Of a stretch of DNA of 64,000 bases, positions 42,569 through 51,297 are shown piece after piece. Source of the stretch: Nibrella saemangeumensis. Its GTDB lineage: Bacteria > Bacteroidota > Bacteroidia > Cytophagales > Spirosomataceae. How positions within the stretch are numbered: position 1 is the stretch's first letter; each line of letters opens with the position of its first letter. The DNA is taken from NCBI RefSeq assembly GCF_039541915.1, contig NZ_BAABHD010000028.1, positions 1 through 64,000 on the forward strand, in the 5' to 3' direction. The position numbers and the translations under genes are program-made. The notes under the pieces are model-generated. The model did not search any database. It saw nothing but the letters and a program-made list of their open reading frames with translations, and was not told where the DNA came from.

Positions 42569-42808
42569 TTATTTAGAGACGTTCTCTTCCAGGTAAGAAA
42601 TAGCCTGACCTACGGTACCGATGTTCTCGGCTTGATCGTCAGGGATAGAAATGTTGAATTCTTTCTCAAATTCCATGATCAACTCGACCGTATCCAATGA
42701 GTCGGCACCCAGATCGTTGGTGAAGCTTGCTTCCGGCGTAACCTCCGACTCCTCTACGCCCAGTTTCTCTACAATAATTGCCTTAACCTTTTGTGCAATT
42801 TCTGACAT
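42569..42808 (-). CDS. acpP: Acyl carrier protein
   Basis: A 79-residue acidic four-helix protein that carries fatty-acid intermediates on phosphopantetheine. The attachment motif DSLD is at 36-39, with the modified Ser37. The surrounding FTNDLGADSLDTVELIMEFEKEFNI is classic. It is the first gene of the acpP-fabF-rnc group. A possible -7 element (TTTCTTTG on the minus strand, near 42838-42846) is one base off the TAnnTTTG consensus. No anomaly is seen. Confidence 0.97.
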   Translation of the reverse strand: MSEIAQKVKAIIVEKLGVEESEVTPEASFTNDLGADSLDTVELIMEFEKEFNISIPDDQAENIGTVGQAISYLEENVSK

Positions 42809-42991
42809 TTTAGTAGTCCATTAGGGTTAAAAAACTGCGCAAAGAAAACCATTTATATAATCATTGTCAAACAATTTTTTAATACTATCTACGTTTAAAT
42901 ATAATGCCCTGTTAAGCATAACCTATTGATTATCAGCAATTGTTTTGTTTTTGGACATCTATGTATATAGACTTTGTCTGACGGCGACAAA

Positions 42992-43021
42992 TTGACGGTT
43001 TACCGCTTTTCTGCAACTTTG
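42992..43021 (+). promoter_or_regulatory. Candidate promoter of kdsA
   Basis: ATTG ending at 42994, 19 bases, then CAACTTTG at 43014-43021. The spacing fits the Bacteroidota -33/-7 arrangement; the -7 element has C instead of T at its first position. It lies 23 bases before the kdsA start. Confidence 0.5.
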
Positions 43022-43044
43022 TACCGTCTAAAAACATACTTCAG

Positions 43045-43854
43045 ATGCACATCAACAAGTTGAAGCATACCCAAAGTAACCAGTTTTTTCTGATGGCGGG
43101 CCCCTGCGCCATTGAAGGCCGCGATATAGCGTTGCGAATCGCCGAGCGGATAGTGACCATCACGGATAGGCTTCAAATACCTTATATCTTCAAAGGCTCT
43201 TACCGTAAAGCTAACCGAACCAAGCTTAATTCCTTTACCGGCATCGGCGACATACCAGCCCTGGAAATCCTGCGCGAAGTTGGTGATACCTTTAACATAC
43301 CGACCGTAACAGATATTCACGAATCGGATGAAGCGGCTATGGCGGCTCCGTACGTCGATGTGCTGCAAATACCGGCTTTCCTGTGCCGCCAGACCGAGCT
43401 CATTGAAGCGGCCGCCCGCACGGGCCGGGCCGTCAACATCAAAAAAGGCCAGTTTCTGTCAGGAGAGTCTATGGGCTTCGCCGTAGAGAAGGTAAAAGCC
43501 GTTAATCCGGCATCTGCCGTTATCCTAACGGACCGGGGTAACTCCTTTGGTTATGGCGACCTCATCGTCGATTACCGCAACATTCCGGCCATGCAGGCAC
43601 ATGGAGCACCTGTGGTGATGGATTGCACCCATTCGTTACAACAGCCAAATCAATCGTCTGGGGTAACGGGGGGTAAACCGACGCTCATCGCTACCATTGC
43701 CAAAGCAGCCATTGCGGTCGGTGCCGACGGTCTATTCATTGAAACCCACCCGGTACCAGCCGAAGCTAAATCGGACGGAGCCAATATGCTGCCCCTTGAT
43801 CAGTTGGAAAGATTGCTGGAGAAGCTGGTCCGAATCCGGGAGAGCATCCTGTAG
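43045..43854 (+). CDS. kdsA: 3-deoxy-8-phosphooctulonate synthase
   Basis: A 269-residue KdsA that condenses phosphoenolpyruvate with arabinose 5-phosphate to make KDO-8-phosphate for lipopolysaccharide. Landmarks are FFLMAGPCAIEG at the start, FKGSYRKANRTKLNSFTGIG in the PEP site, VTDIHESDEAAMAAPYVDVLQIPAFLCRQTEL (read as consecutive motifs) and TDRGNSFGYGDLIVDYR. The late MDCTHSLQQPN contains the conserved CTHS. Length is normal. It is the only KDO gene seen here and stands alone, converging on nadB with 10 bases between stops. Confidence 0.96.
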   Translation: MHINKLKHTQSNQFFLMAGPCAIEGRDIALRIAERIVTITDRLQIPYIFKGSYRKANRTKLNSFTGIGDIPALEILREVGDTFNIPTVTDIHESDEAAMAAPYVDVLQIPAFLCRQTELIEAAARTGRAVNIKKGQFLSGESMGFAVEKVKAVNPASAVILTDRGNSFGYGDLIVDYRNIPAMQAHGAPVVMDCTHSLQQPNQSSGVTGGKPTLIATIAKAAIAVGADGLFIETHPVPAEAKSDGANMLPLDQLERLLEKLVRIRESIL

Positions 43855-43864
43855 AATTATTGAA

Positions 43865-45460
43865 TTATGAATAAACTTCCTCCTTTACAATATCTATATT
43901 AAAATGCAGCCCCCGGTTGTCGCGCCGGGCGGTTGCCATTTTGATAATCAGATAGGCGACTTCAATCATATTGCGGAGTTCGGAGATGGGCACCGAAACG
44001 GTAGACTGGCGGTAGAGCTCTTCGTGTTCCAGATGAATCAGGTGCAGACGGTCCTGTGCCCGCTTTAGCCGACGGAAAGAGCGTACAATGCCCACGTAGT
44101 TGCTCATGATGGACTCCAGTTCGCGCTGCATCTCCGTTACCAGAACCAATTCTTCCGGATGGTGGGTGCCTTTGTCGTTCCACTCCGGAATGTTGTCCGG
44201 TACCTCGGCCCGCTCAAAATTCTCAACCGTCTTGAGGTAAGCCCGGTGCGCAAAGACAACGGCTTCCAGCAGGGAGTTTGACGCCAGGCGATTGGCCCCG
44301 TGGAGGCCGGTGCAGGAACATTCGCCGGCGGCATACAGGAAGTTGATATTGGTCTGCCCATATTCATTCACCTTGATACCGCCACAGAGGTAGTGCTGCG
44401 CCGGAACTACCGGAATAAAGTCTTTCCGTATATCTATTCCCAGATTCGTGAGGCAGTAGGCGGTAATATTGGGGAAGTGAGCAACGAATTTGTCGTAATC
44501 GCAGTGGGTTACGTCGAGGTATACGTGCGGATCACCGGATTTTTTCATCTCGGAGTCAATGGCGCGGGCAACAATATCCCGGGGAGCCAGTGACAGGCGG
44601 GCGTCGTAATGCTCCATAAACGTTTCGCCCTTCATATTGCGGAGAATACCGCCAAATCCCCGTACCGCTTCCGATATCAGAAAGCTCGGCTTTTTCCCCG
44701 GTTCGTAAAGTGCGGTTGGGTGAAACTGGATAAACTCCATATCCTGGCAAATGGCCTTTGCCCGGTAGGCCATAGCAATGCCGTCTCCGGTGGCAATAGT
44801 CGGGTTAGTGGTACTTTGGTATACGTTTCCAATACCACCGGTTGCCAATAACGTTGTTTTAGCCAGAAACTTTTCTACTTTGCCAGTCCGGGTGTTCAGC
44901 ACATACGCCCCAAAGCATTTAATGTCATCGCGATAACGCGTAACGGTTTCGCCAAGGTGGTGCTGCGTAATAAGATCAACGGCAAAAACGTGGGTGAAAA
45001 TTTGAAGCGACTTCAGCGATTGGGCTTTCTCCAGCAGCGCCCGCTCAATTTCGGCACCGGTAATGTCTTTGAAATGCAGAATTCGATAATCGGAGTGGCC
45101 GCCCTCTTTGGCCAGGTCATAATCGCCGTCTTCTTCTTTATCGAAGCGGGTGCCGTAGCCAATCAGTTCGCGGATACGCTCTGGTGCTTCCCGGACAACA
45201 ATTTCCACGATATGCCGGTCGCTCATAAAGTCGCCCGCGATCATGGTGTCCTCAATGTGCTTCTCAAACGAGTCGTCTTCTGACCAGACAGCCGCAATAC
45301 CGCCCTGCGCATATTTGGTATTGGTTTCGTCGGCCTGAACCTTAGTAATCACGCCAATGCTCACCGGCTGACCTGCCTGTTCATAATGAAGCGCCAGTTT
45401 GGTGGCATAACTAAGACCGGCAATACCAGAGCCGATGACAAGAAAATCGAAGTTAGGCAT
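43865..45460 (-). CDS. nadB: L-aspartate oxidase
   Basis: A 531-residue FAD enzyme that oxidises aspartate to iminoaspartate, the first step of de novo NAD synthesis. The N-terminal dinucleotide fold FDFLVIGSGIAGLSYA binds FAD. Downstream are TKYAQGGIAAVW, EGGHSDYRILHFKD, LLATGGIGNVYQ and the active-site ICQDMEFIQFHPTALY. The region with HYLCGGIKVNEYGQTNI is typical, as is AAGECSCTGLHGANRLASNSLLE near residue 390. The C-terminal helical domain is complete. It is one of three separate nad genes on this strand; a hairpin lies upstream, between nadA and nadB. Confidence 0.95.
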   Translation of the reverse strand: MPNFDFLVIGSGIAGLSYATKLALHYEQAGQPVSIGVITKVQADETNTKYAQGGIAAVWSEDDSFEKHIEDTMIAGDFMSDRHIVEIVVREAPERIRELIGYGTRFDKEEDGDYDLAKEGGHSDYRILHFKDITGAEIERALLEKAQSLKSLQIFTHVFAVDLITQHHLGETVTRYRDDIKCFGAYVLNTRTGKVEKFLAKTTLLATGGIGNVYQSTTNPTIATGDGIAMAYRAKAICQDMEFIQFHPTALYEPGKKPSFLISEAVRGFGGILRNMKGETFMEHYDARLSLAPRDIVARAIDSEMKKSGDPHVYLDVTHCDYDKFVAHFPNITAYCLTNLGIDIRKDFIPVVPAQHYLCGGIKVNEYGQTNINFLYAAGECSCTGLHGANRLASNSLLEAVVFAHRAYLKTVENFERAEVPDNIPEWNDKGTHHPEELVLVTEMQRELESIMSNYVGIVRSFRRLKRAQDRLHLIHLEHEELYRQSTVSVPISELRNMIEVAYLIIKMATARRDNRGLHFNIDIVKEEVYS

Positions 45461-45515
45461 CTCATTAAAGTTAAAGACGAATTGGCCGTATTCGTCCTGA
45501 TTGCTATTTGATAGT

Positions 45516-45562
45516 AGAAAAGCTACTGCCCAGTGTTAACTAGGTTGAGCAGTAGCTTTTCT
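45516..45562 (-). terminator. Hairpin between nadA and nadB
   Basis: 14-bp perfect arms (45516-45529 and 45549-45562, AGAAAAGCTACTGC and its complement) around a 19-base loop. On the minus strand the 3' arm ends in TTTTCT. It lies 19 bases after the nadA stop and about 56 bases before the nadB start, so it may terminate nadA or attenuate nadB. Confidence 0.75.
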
Positions 45563-45580
45563 GTATTGTTGGCGCAACAA

Positions 45581-46582
45581 TTACAGATTCTTACTCATTT
45601 CCAGCATCCGCATAACTGATTTATAGGCCTTAACCCGTACATCTTCCGGCACCCGAATCTCCGGCAACTCGTAATACAACGTGTTGTACAACTTCTCGAT
45701 AGTGTTCATCTTCATGTATGGGCACTCCGAGCAGGCACAGGTATTGTTTTCATTGGCCGGTGCTGGGAGAATTTTTTTATGCGGAACAGCCTGCTTCATC
45801 TTGTGCAGGATCCCTGCTTCCGTACCAACGATAAACTCCATTTCGGGTTGTTCTACCACGTATTTCAACAGCGCAGTAGTAGAGCCGATAAAATCGGCCT
45901 GACTCAGAATATGCTCCTGACACTCCGGATGCGCAATGAATTTGGCATTCGGATATTTCTCCCGAAGTGCGTTCAGTTTCTCCTGTGATATATCGATATG
46001 AACGATACAGGCCCCATCCCACAGCACCATGTCGCGGCCTGTCTTCTTCGATACAAACCGGCCCAGGTTCGCATCCGGCGCAAAAATAATCTTCTGGTCC
46101 TTTGGCAGGCTCTCCACGATTTTCAGCGCGTTCGACGAGGTAACAATAATGTCGGATAGCGCCTTGATTTCTGCCGAACAATTGATGTACGACAGCACGA
46201 TATGATCCGGGTACTGCGCCTTAAAGGCTGCAAACTTATCGGCCGGTGCTGAATCGGCCAGTGAGCAGCCGGCATTCATATCGGGGATGATCACCTTTTT
46301 GTCTGGCGACAGAATCTTGGCCGTTTCGCCCATAAAATGCACCCCGCAGAACACGATAATATCAGCGTCGGTGGCGGCCGCCTGCTGCGAAAGACCCAGG
46401 CTATCACCGATGTAGTCGGCTAAATCCTGAATGGCACCGTCAACGTAATAATGAGCCAGGATTACAGCGTTTTTCTCTTTTTTCATCCGCCGGATCTCCT
46501 CTCCCAAATCTTTATCTTTGGGCACCGACCGGCTTACGTAGCCGATCTGCTTTACTTCATCTTCTATGGTTAATGGTATCAT
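45581..46582 (-). CDS. nadA: Quinolinate synthase
   Basis: A 333-residue [4Fe-4S] enzyme that joins iminoaspartate and dihydroxyacetone phosphate to form quinolinate. Recognisable parts are AVILAHYYVDGAIQDLADYIGDSLGLSQ, FCGVHFMGETAKIL, MNAGCSLAD (first cluster Cys), HPECQEHILSQADFIGST (second) and CACSECPYMKMNT with the third. These three cysteines fit the cluster ligands. It precedes nadB on the minus strand and follows nadC by about 60 bases. A hairpin follows it. Confidence 0.96.
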   Translation of the reverse strand: MIPLTIEDEVKQIGYVSRSVPKDKDLGEEIRRMKKEKNAVILAHYYVDGAIQDLADYIGDSLGLSQQAAATDADIIVFCGVHFMGETAKILSPDKKVIIPDMNAGCSLADSAPADKFAAFKAQYPDHIVLSYINCSAEIKALSDIIVTSSNALKIVESLPKDQKIIFAPDANLGRFVSKKTGRDMVLWDGACIVHIDISQEKLNALREKYPNAKFIAHPECQEHILSQADFIGSTTALLKYVVEQPEMEFIVGTEAGILHKMKQAVPHKKILPAPANENNTCACSECPYMKMNTIEKLYNTLYYELPEIRVPEDVRVKAYKSVMRMLEMSKNL

Positions 46583-46643
46583 TAGCTATCGTTTGTCGTA
46601 TTAAGCAATAAACAACAAATCATGGCTGGTAGTTGCAACCAAA

Positions 46644-47477
46644 TTAGTAGGCCTTCAAACTTAAATCAATACTCTTGACCTGATGCGTTAGCGCTCCCGA
46701 CGAAATATAGTCAACTCCGGTTTCAGCATACGCCCGCATATTGGTCTCATTGATACCGCCGGAAGCTTCCGTAATAAACCGGCCGTTAATCAGTCGCACC
46801 ATGTCGCGGATACCGTCCGGCGAAAAATTATCGAGCAGTATAATATCGACCTGGCCAACCCGCATCACTTCTTCCACTTCCGCCTGGTTGCGCGTTTCTA
46901 CTTCAATACGAAGCTGCTTTCCGGTACGCTGAAGGTACTCAACCGCTTTGGTAATGGCCGCTTCAATCCCTCCAGCATAGTCGATGTGGTTATCCTTGAT
47001 CAGGATCATATCGTACAAACCAAACCGGTGATTGACAGCACCACCGATCTTTGTAGCCATTTTCTCGCAGATGCGGAAATTAGGCGTTGTTTTGCGGGTA
47101 TCCAATAATTGGGTACGGGTGCCTTCCAGCATATTGACCATGCGTCGGGTATAGGTGGCAATACCGCTCATGCGCTGCATACAATTCAGTACCAGCCGCT
47201 CAGCCTGCAATATAGCCTGAGCCTTACCCTCTACGGTTAGCACAATATCACCCGGCTTAATGGGCACACCGTCCTGCATCTGAACGGTTACCTGTAAATG
47301 CGGATCAACTTCAGCAAAGACGGCCAAAGCCACGTCTACACCGGCCAGAATACCGGCTTCTTTGACCAGCAACCTGGCCCGGCGCCGGGCGTCGGCCGGA
47401 ATGGTAGATAAGGATGTATGATCGCCATCGCCGATATCTTCAGCTAAGGCTAATCGGATAAACTCTTGCAAATTCAT
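46644..47477 (-). CDS. nadC: Nicotinate-nucleotide pyrophosphorylase (carboxylating)
   Basis: A 277-residue NadC that converts quinolinate and PRPP to nicotinate mononucleotide. The start NLQEFIRLALAEDIGDGDHTS is typical. Substrate-binding and catalytic residues appear in LNCMQRMSGIATYTRRMV, LLDTRKTTPNFR, KIGGAVNHRFGLYDMILIKDNH and EASGGINETNMRAYAETGVDYIS. Length is normal. With nadA and nadB it completes the aspartate-to-NaMN path, so this cell need not use tryptophan for NAD. A TAnnTTTG-like sequence lies only 6 bases before the start, too close to be confidently called a promoter. Confidence 0.95.
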   Translation of the reverse strand: MNLQEFIRLALAEDIGDGDHTSLSTIPADARRRARLLVKEAGILAGVDVALAVFAEVDPHLQVTVQMQDGVPIKPGDIVLTVEGKAQAILQAERLVLNCMQRMSGIATYTRRMVNMLEGTRTQLLDTRKTTPNFRICEKMATKIGGAVNHRFGLYDMILIKDNHIDYAGGIEAAITKAVEYLQRTGKQLRIEVETRNQAEVEEVMRVGQVDIILLDNFSPDGIRDMVRLINGRFITEASGGINETNMRAYAETGVDYISSGALTHQVKSIDLSLKAY

Positions 47478-47638
47478 GAGGTCAAAATTAACGGTTATGA
47501 ACTAATAACCCGGAAATGCTGTATTTGTACCTGTTGAGGGCAATTCTTCCCGGTAATTGTCCTATTTCATATGTATAAAACCCTATGTGCTTGGAAGTTT
47601 ACAAAATTCCAGCGACCTTTGCCCTCCGTTAGTGTTTT

Positions 47639-48025
47639 ATGAGAGAACAGCGCCACATAATACAAGTAATTAGTCTGTTTCTGACAGGCTTATTACTGCT
47701 GGTAACGGGAGGTATTGTTACGCCAAACGGGTTGGCGTGGACAGACACACAACCGGTAGCCAAGCAGGCTGTTCAAACGAAGCAGGATAACGACAAAGCC
47801 AACGACCAATCGCCGGACTTTTTTATCAAAGCAGCTTCGCTCGAAGCGGTGGTAACAACGGCCGTTTCCTTTGACTTTTCGCACGTAGTGTATTTGCTGC
47901 CACCGCCATCCGTGCTGTTGATGGTAGACCAGCCAACGCTCCCGCGCCTTTTTGAAGTACCCTACTTCTACTTCTCGTACTTCAGGCACATCTTCGGCCA
48001 TCATATCGCCAGTAACGCCCCCTGA
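47639..48025 (+). CDS. Hypothetical membrane or exported protein
   Basis: A 128-residue protein with one hydrophobic N-terminal segment (about 9-27, a signal anchor) and a second hydrophobic stretch near 82-95 (VVYLLPPPSVLLMV). Between them is a charged, Gln/Lys/Asp-rich region. The C-terminus is aromatic-rich (FEVPYFYFSYFRHIFGHHI). No known domain was recognised. It is divergent from nadC and 114 bases before secDF on the same strand. The codon choice looks natural and the upstream region is ordinary. Function unknown; a chance frame is less likely given the clean signal-anchor pattern. Confidence 0.6.
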   Translation: MREQRHIIQVISLFLTGLLLLVTGGIVTPNGLAWTDTQPVAKQAVQTKQDNDKANDQSPDFFIKAASLEAVVTTAVSFDFSHVVYLLPPPSVLLMVDQPTLPRLFEVPYFYFSYFRHIFGHHIASNAP

Positions 48026-48139
48026 TTGTAAGGTCTGTTAAATGGTAAACAGTAGTCACTAGCTGTTACGCAGGGGCTCACTGTACATCTTGCTTTATCT
48101 TTTTCATTCGTATTATCCTCTCTTTTTACATAATTTAAA

Positions 48140-51100
48140 ATGCAAAACCGGACTGGTATAATTGTTCTGACGGTAGTAATCGCCCTATTAAGCATCTACT
48201 ATCTGTCGTTTACGTACGTATCGCGAAGCTTCAAACAGGAAGCTACCGCTTACGCCACAGATAAGAATGGCGTTGTCGATATAAAGAAAAAGCAGCGCTA
48301 CATTGACTCGCTCTGGAAAGAGGAAGTTTACCTGGGCAACACCCTTCAGGAAGTCACCGAGCGTGAGTTAGGCCTGGGGCTGGACCTGCAGGGTGGTATG
48401 CATGTGGTGCTGGAGGTATCACCCGCCGACATTCTGCGGGGGCTGGCCGGTAACACCCGTGACCCTAAGTTCAATGAGGCTCTGAAGCAGGCTGCTGAAG
48501 ACAAGAAGAGCAGTCAGTCGAGTTTTGTTGACCTGTTTATTGACAATTTCAAAAAATTGTCGCCGAACACCAAGCTGGCCAGTGTGTTTGCTACCAGTGC
48601 CAACCGGGGTAAAATAAACTTCCAGTCGTCGGATACCGAAGTGCGTCGTCTGCTGAACGAAGAAGTAGACGGAGCCATTGACCGGGCGTTCAAAATCATT
48701 CAGGCCCGGGTTGATAAATTTGGGGTAGCAAACCCGAACATTCAGCGTCTGCCGGGTAGTGGCCGTATCCTGATCGAATTACCGGGTGTTGACAACCCGG
48801 AGCGGGTACGTCGCCTGTTGACGGGTGCTGCCAAGCTGGAGTTTACCGAGGTTTATACCATTAACGAAGTGGCACCGGCTATTGAAGGCCTGGGAGCTTA
48901 CCTGGTGAAGCAGGAAGCGGCTCGTAAAGAGTCCCTGAAGACAGCCGCAGCACCGTCGGCCACAACCGGTGATACCACAAAGACAGGTTCTAGCCTGGAG
49001 GCCCAGCTTGCCCAGCGTAACCAGAATGCTGCTACGGATACAGCAAAGAAAGATACCTCGGCTACGGCGGCTCAGAACGCTGCGCTGACCAACCTGTTTG
49101 TGCCGATTTCACAGAATCAATTAGGCGTTTACCTGAAAGATACGGCTAAAGCCAACGCCGTTCTGAACGACCCGGAAGTGCGCTCACTGTTCCCAACTGA
49201 TCTGGTATTTGCCTGGGATCGGAAAACACTGGAAACAAACGATGGCAAAGAAATTCTGCCGCTGTACTTTGTGAAAAAAGCTGGTGGCCAGGCTCCGCTG
49301 GAAGGCGACGTTATTACGGATGCTTCTAACGATTATGATGAGCGTGGGCGCCCGGAAGTAACTATGCGTATGAACGCCGAGGGTGCCCGTAAATGGCGCG
49401 CACTGACCGCAGCGAACGTGGGCCGTCCGGTAGCTATCCTGCTCGACAACCTGGTGTATACGGCTCCTAACGTACAGAACGAGATTCCCAATGGTAGCTC
49501 CAGCATCTCCGGGAATTTTACAGTCGAAGAAACCAAAGACTTAGCGAACGTACTTAAGGCCGGTAAGCTACCCGCACCCACTAATGTTGTTGAGGAAAAT
49601 GTAGTAGGTGCAACCTTAGGTTCTGAGGCTGTTAACGCTGGGATAATATCCTCGATTGTTGGTTTGCTGATCGTATTGGCCTTTGTCGTATTGTATTACA
49701 ACAAAGCCGGCCTGGTGGCTGACTTAGCCTTGTTTGTCAACCTGGCCTTCCTGATGGGTATCATGGCATCACTGGGTGCCGTTCTGACGCTGCCCGGTAT
49801 TGCCGGTATCGTGTTAACGATTGGTATGGCGGTCGATGCCAACGTACTGATCTATGAGCGCATCAAAGAGGAGCTGGCAATGGGTAAGAGTCTCAAGCTG
49901 GCAATCTCCGACGGTTTCAGGCACGCTTATTCGTCAATCATCGACTCGCAGGTAACAACGTTGCTGACCGGGGTTATTCTGTTCATTTTCGGAACCGGGC
50001 TGATTCTGGGCTTTGCCACAACGCTGGTTATTGGTATCTGTACGTCGCTGTTTGCCGCTATCTTCATTACCCGGCTGCTGCTGGACTGGTACGTAAACAA
50101 AGGCGGTCAGCTTAGCTTCTCATCTCCGCTGACGAAAAACCTGTTTAAGGACTCGCACTTTGACTTCGTGTCGCGCCGTCGTACGTACTACACGATTTCC
50201 TCAATCATTATCGGTCTGGGAATCGTTTCCATTATCTTCAAAGGCTTTGGCTTAGGCGTTGATTTCAAGGGCGGCCGCTCGTATGTGGTTCGCTTTGAGC
50301 AACCCGTGAGCACAGATGACGTCCGTACATCACTGGCCAGTGTGCTGGGTTCGGCACCGGAAGTGAAGACCTTTGGTGGTACCGGCGTAGGTGGCTCCAA
50401 CCAGGTAAAAGTAACGACCAGCTACCAGATGGATAATACCAATGCCGAAGCGGATAAGCAGGTAGAATCAACCATCTATAAAGGCCTATCCAATATTAAA
50501 GGAAATCCGGCACGGATTGAAAGCTCACAAAAGGTGGGTCCAACCATTGCTTACGATATTCTGATCTCGGCCATGTGGTCTATTCTGCTGGCCATTGCCG
50601 TCAACTTCGGATACATCCTGATCCGCTTTAAACGACTATCGTTTGGTTACGGTGCCGTGGTGGCCCTGCTCCACGACGTCCTCGTGATTCTGGCCATTTT
50701 CTCGATCTTCAACGGTATCCTGCCGTTCTCGCTCGACATCGACCAGGCATTTGTTGGCGCTTTGCTCACCATTATGGGTTACTCCATGAACGATACCGTT
50801 GTGGTCTTTGACCGGGTGCGTGAATACCTGCACGAGAACCGGGGCCGCAGAGAGAGTGTACCGGCCATTATCAACAATGCCCTGAACAGCACGCTTAGCC
50901 GTACGGCCGTAACGGGTATCTCGACTATGCTCGTACTGTTAGTATTATTTATCTTCGGTGGCGAAACGATCCGGGGCTTTTCGTTTGCCATGCTGATCGG
51001 GGTTATTGTGGGTACTTACTCATCGCTGTTTGTGGCTACGCCGATTGTGGTTGACGCCATGAGTCGTGAGCAGGCCAACGAAACACCGCCGAGCGCTCCG

Positions 51101-51160
51101 GCAGATACAACAGCTGCTGCCAGGCAGTCTAAAGGCAAGATTCGTCCTGCCCAGGCATAA
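48140..51160 (+). CDS. secDF: Fused SecDF protein-export membrane protein
   Basis: A 1006-residue fusion of SecD and SecF that uses the proton gradient to finish Sec export. SecD begins after one N-terminal helix with LGLGLDLQGGMHVVLEV. The periplasmic P1 domain carries a long Ala/Thr/Gln-rich low-complexity insert (about residues 270-325) before IGMAVDANVLIYERIKEELAMGKSL in the membrane half. SecF follows from about residue 670, with GVDFKGGRSY and NDTVVVFDRVREYLHENRG. A Pro/Ala-rich tail ends the protein. Fused SecDF is common in Bacteroidota. It appears to be a single gene with a terminator after it. Confidence 0.96.
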   Translation: MQNRTGIIVLTVVIALLSIYYLSFTYVSRSFKQEATAYATDKNGVVDIKKKQRYIDSLWKEEVYLGNTLQEVTERELGLGLDLQGGMHVVLEVSPADILRGLAGNTRDPKFNEALKQAAEDKKSSQSSFVDLFIDNFKKLSPNTKLASVFATSANRGKINFQSSDTEVRRLLNEEVDGAIDRAFKIIQARVDKFGVANPNIQRLPGSGRILIELPGVDNPERVRRLLTGAAKLEFTEVYTINEVAPAIEGLGAYLVKQEAARKESLKTAAAPSATTGDTTKTGSSLEAQLAQRNQNAATDTAKKDTSATAAQNAALTNLFVPISQNQLGVYLKDTAKANAVLNDPEVRSLFPTDLVFAWDRKTLETNDGKEILPLYFVKKAGGQAPLEGDVITDASNDYDERGRPEVTMRMNAEGARKWRALTAANVGRPVAILLDNLVYTAPNVQNEIPNGSSSISGNFTVEETKDLANVLKAGKLPAPTNVVEENVVGATLGSEAVNAGIISSIVGLLIVLAFVVLYYNKAGLVADLALFVNLAFLMGIMASLGAVLTLPGIAGIVLTIGMAVDANVLIYERIKEELAMGKSLKLAISDGFRHAYSSIIDSQVTTLLTGVILFIFGTGLILGFATTLVIGICTSLFAAIFITRLLLDWYVNKGGQLSFSSPLTKNLFKDSHFDFVSRRRTYYTISSIIIGLGIVSIIFKGFGLGVDFKGGRSYVVRFEQPVSTDDVRTSLASVLGSAPEVKTFGGTGVGGSNQVKVTTSYQMDNTNAEADKQVESTIYKGLSNIKGNPARIESSQKVGPTIAYDILISAMWSILLAIAVNFGYILIRFKRLSFGYGAVVALLHDVLVILAIFSIFNGILPFSLDIDQAFVGALLTIMGYSMNDTVVVFDRVREYLHENRGRRESVPAIINNALNSTLSRTAVTGISTMLVLLVLFIFGGETIRGFSFAMLIGVIVGTYSSLFVATPIVVDAMSREQANETPPSAPADTTAAARQSKGKIRPAQA

Positions 51161-51170
51161 TCCATGTATT

Positions 51171-51206
51171 CACCAAGAGCCGGACAATATGATCCGGCTT
51201 TTGGTG
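51171..51206 (+). terminator. Terminator after secDF
   Basis: 14-base arms (51171-51184 and 51193-51206) pair with one weak position around an 8-base loop; the core is AGCCGGA/TCCGGCT. It begins 10 bases after the secDF stop codon. Confidence 0.75.
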
Positions 51207-51297
51207 TCTATATACAGGCAATTTTGTAGGTTAGCACGTCATTTATACCTAACAATATTTTATCAGCAACTAATTTCTCCAAACTAACTTCCTTTTC

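Noticed and set aside
41909..42700. A 263-codon plus-strand frame across fabF and acpP
   Set aside because: It is antisense to two well-identified genes and its translation resembles no protein family.
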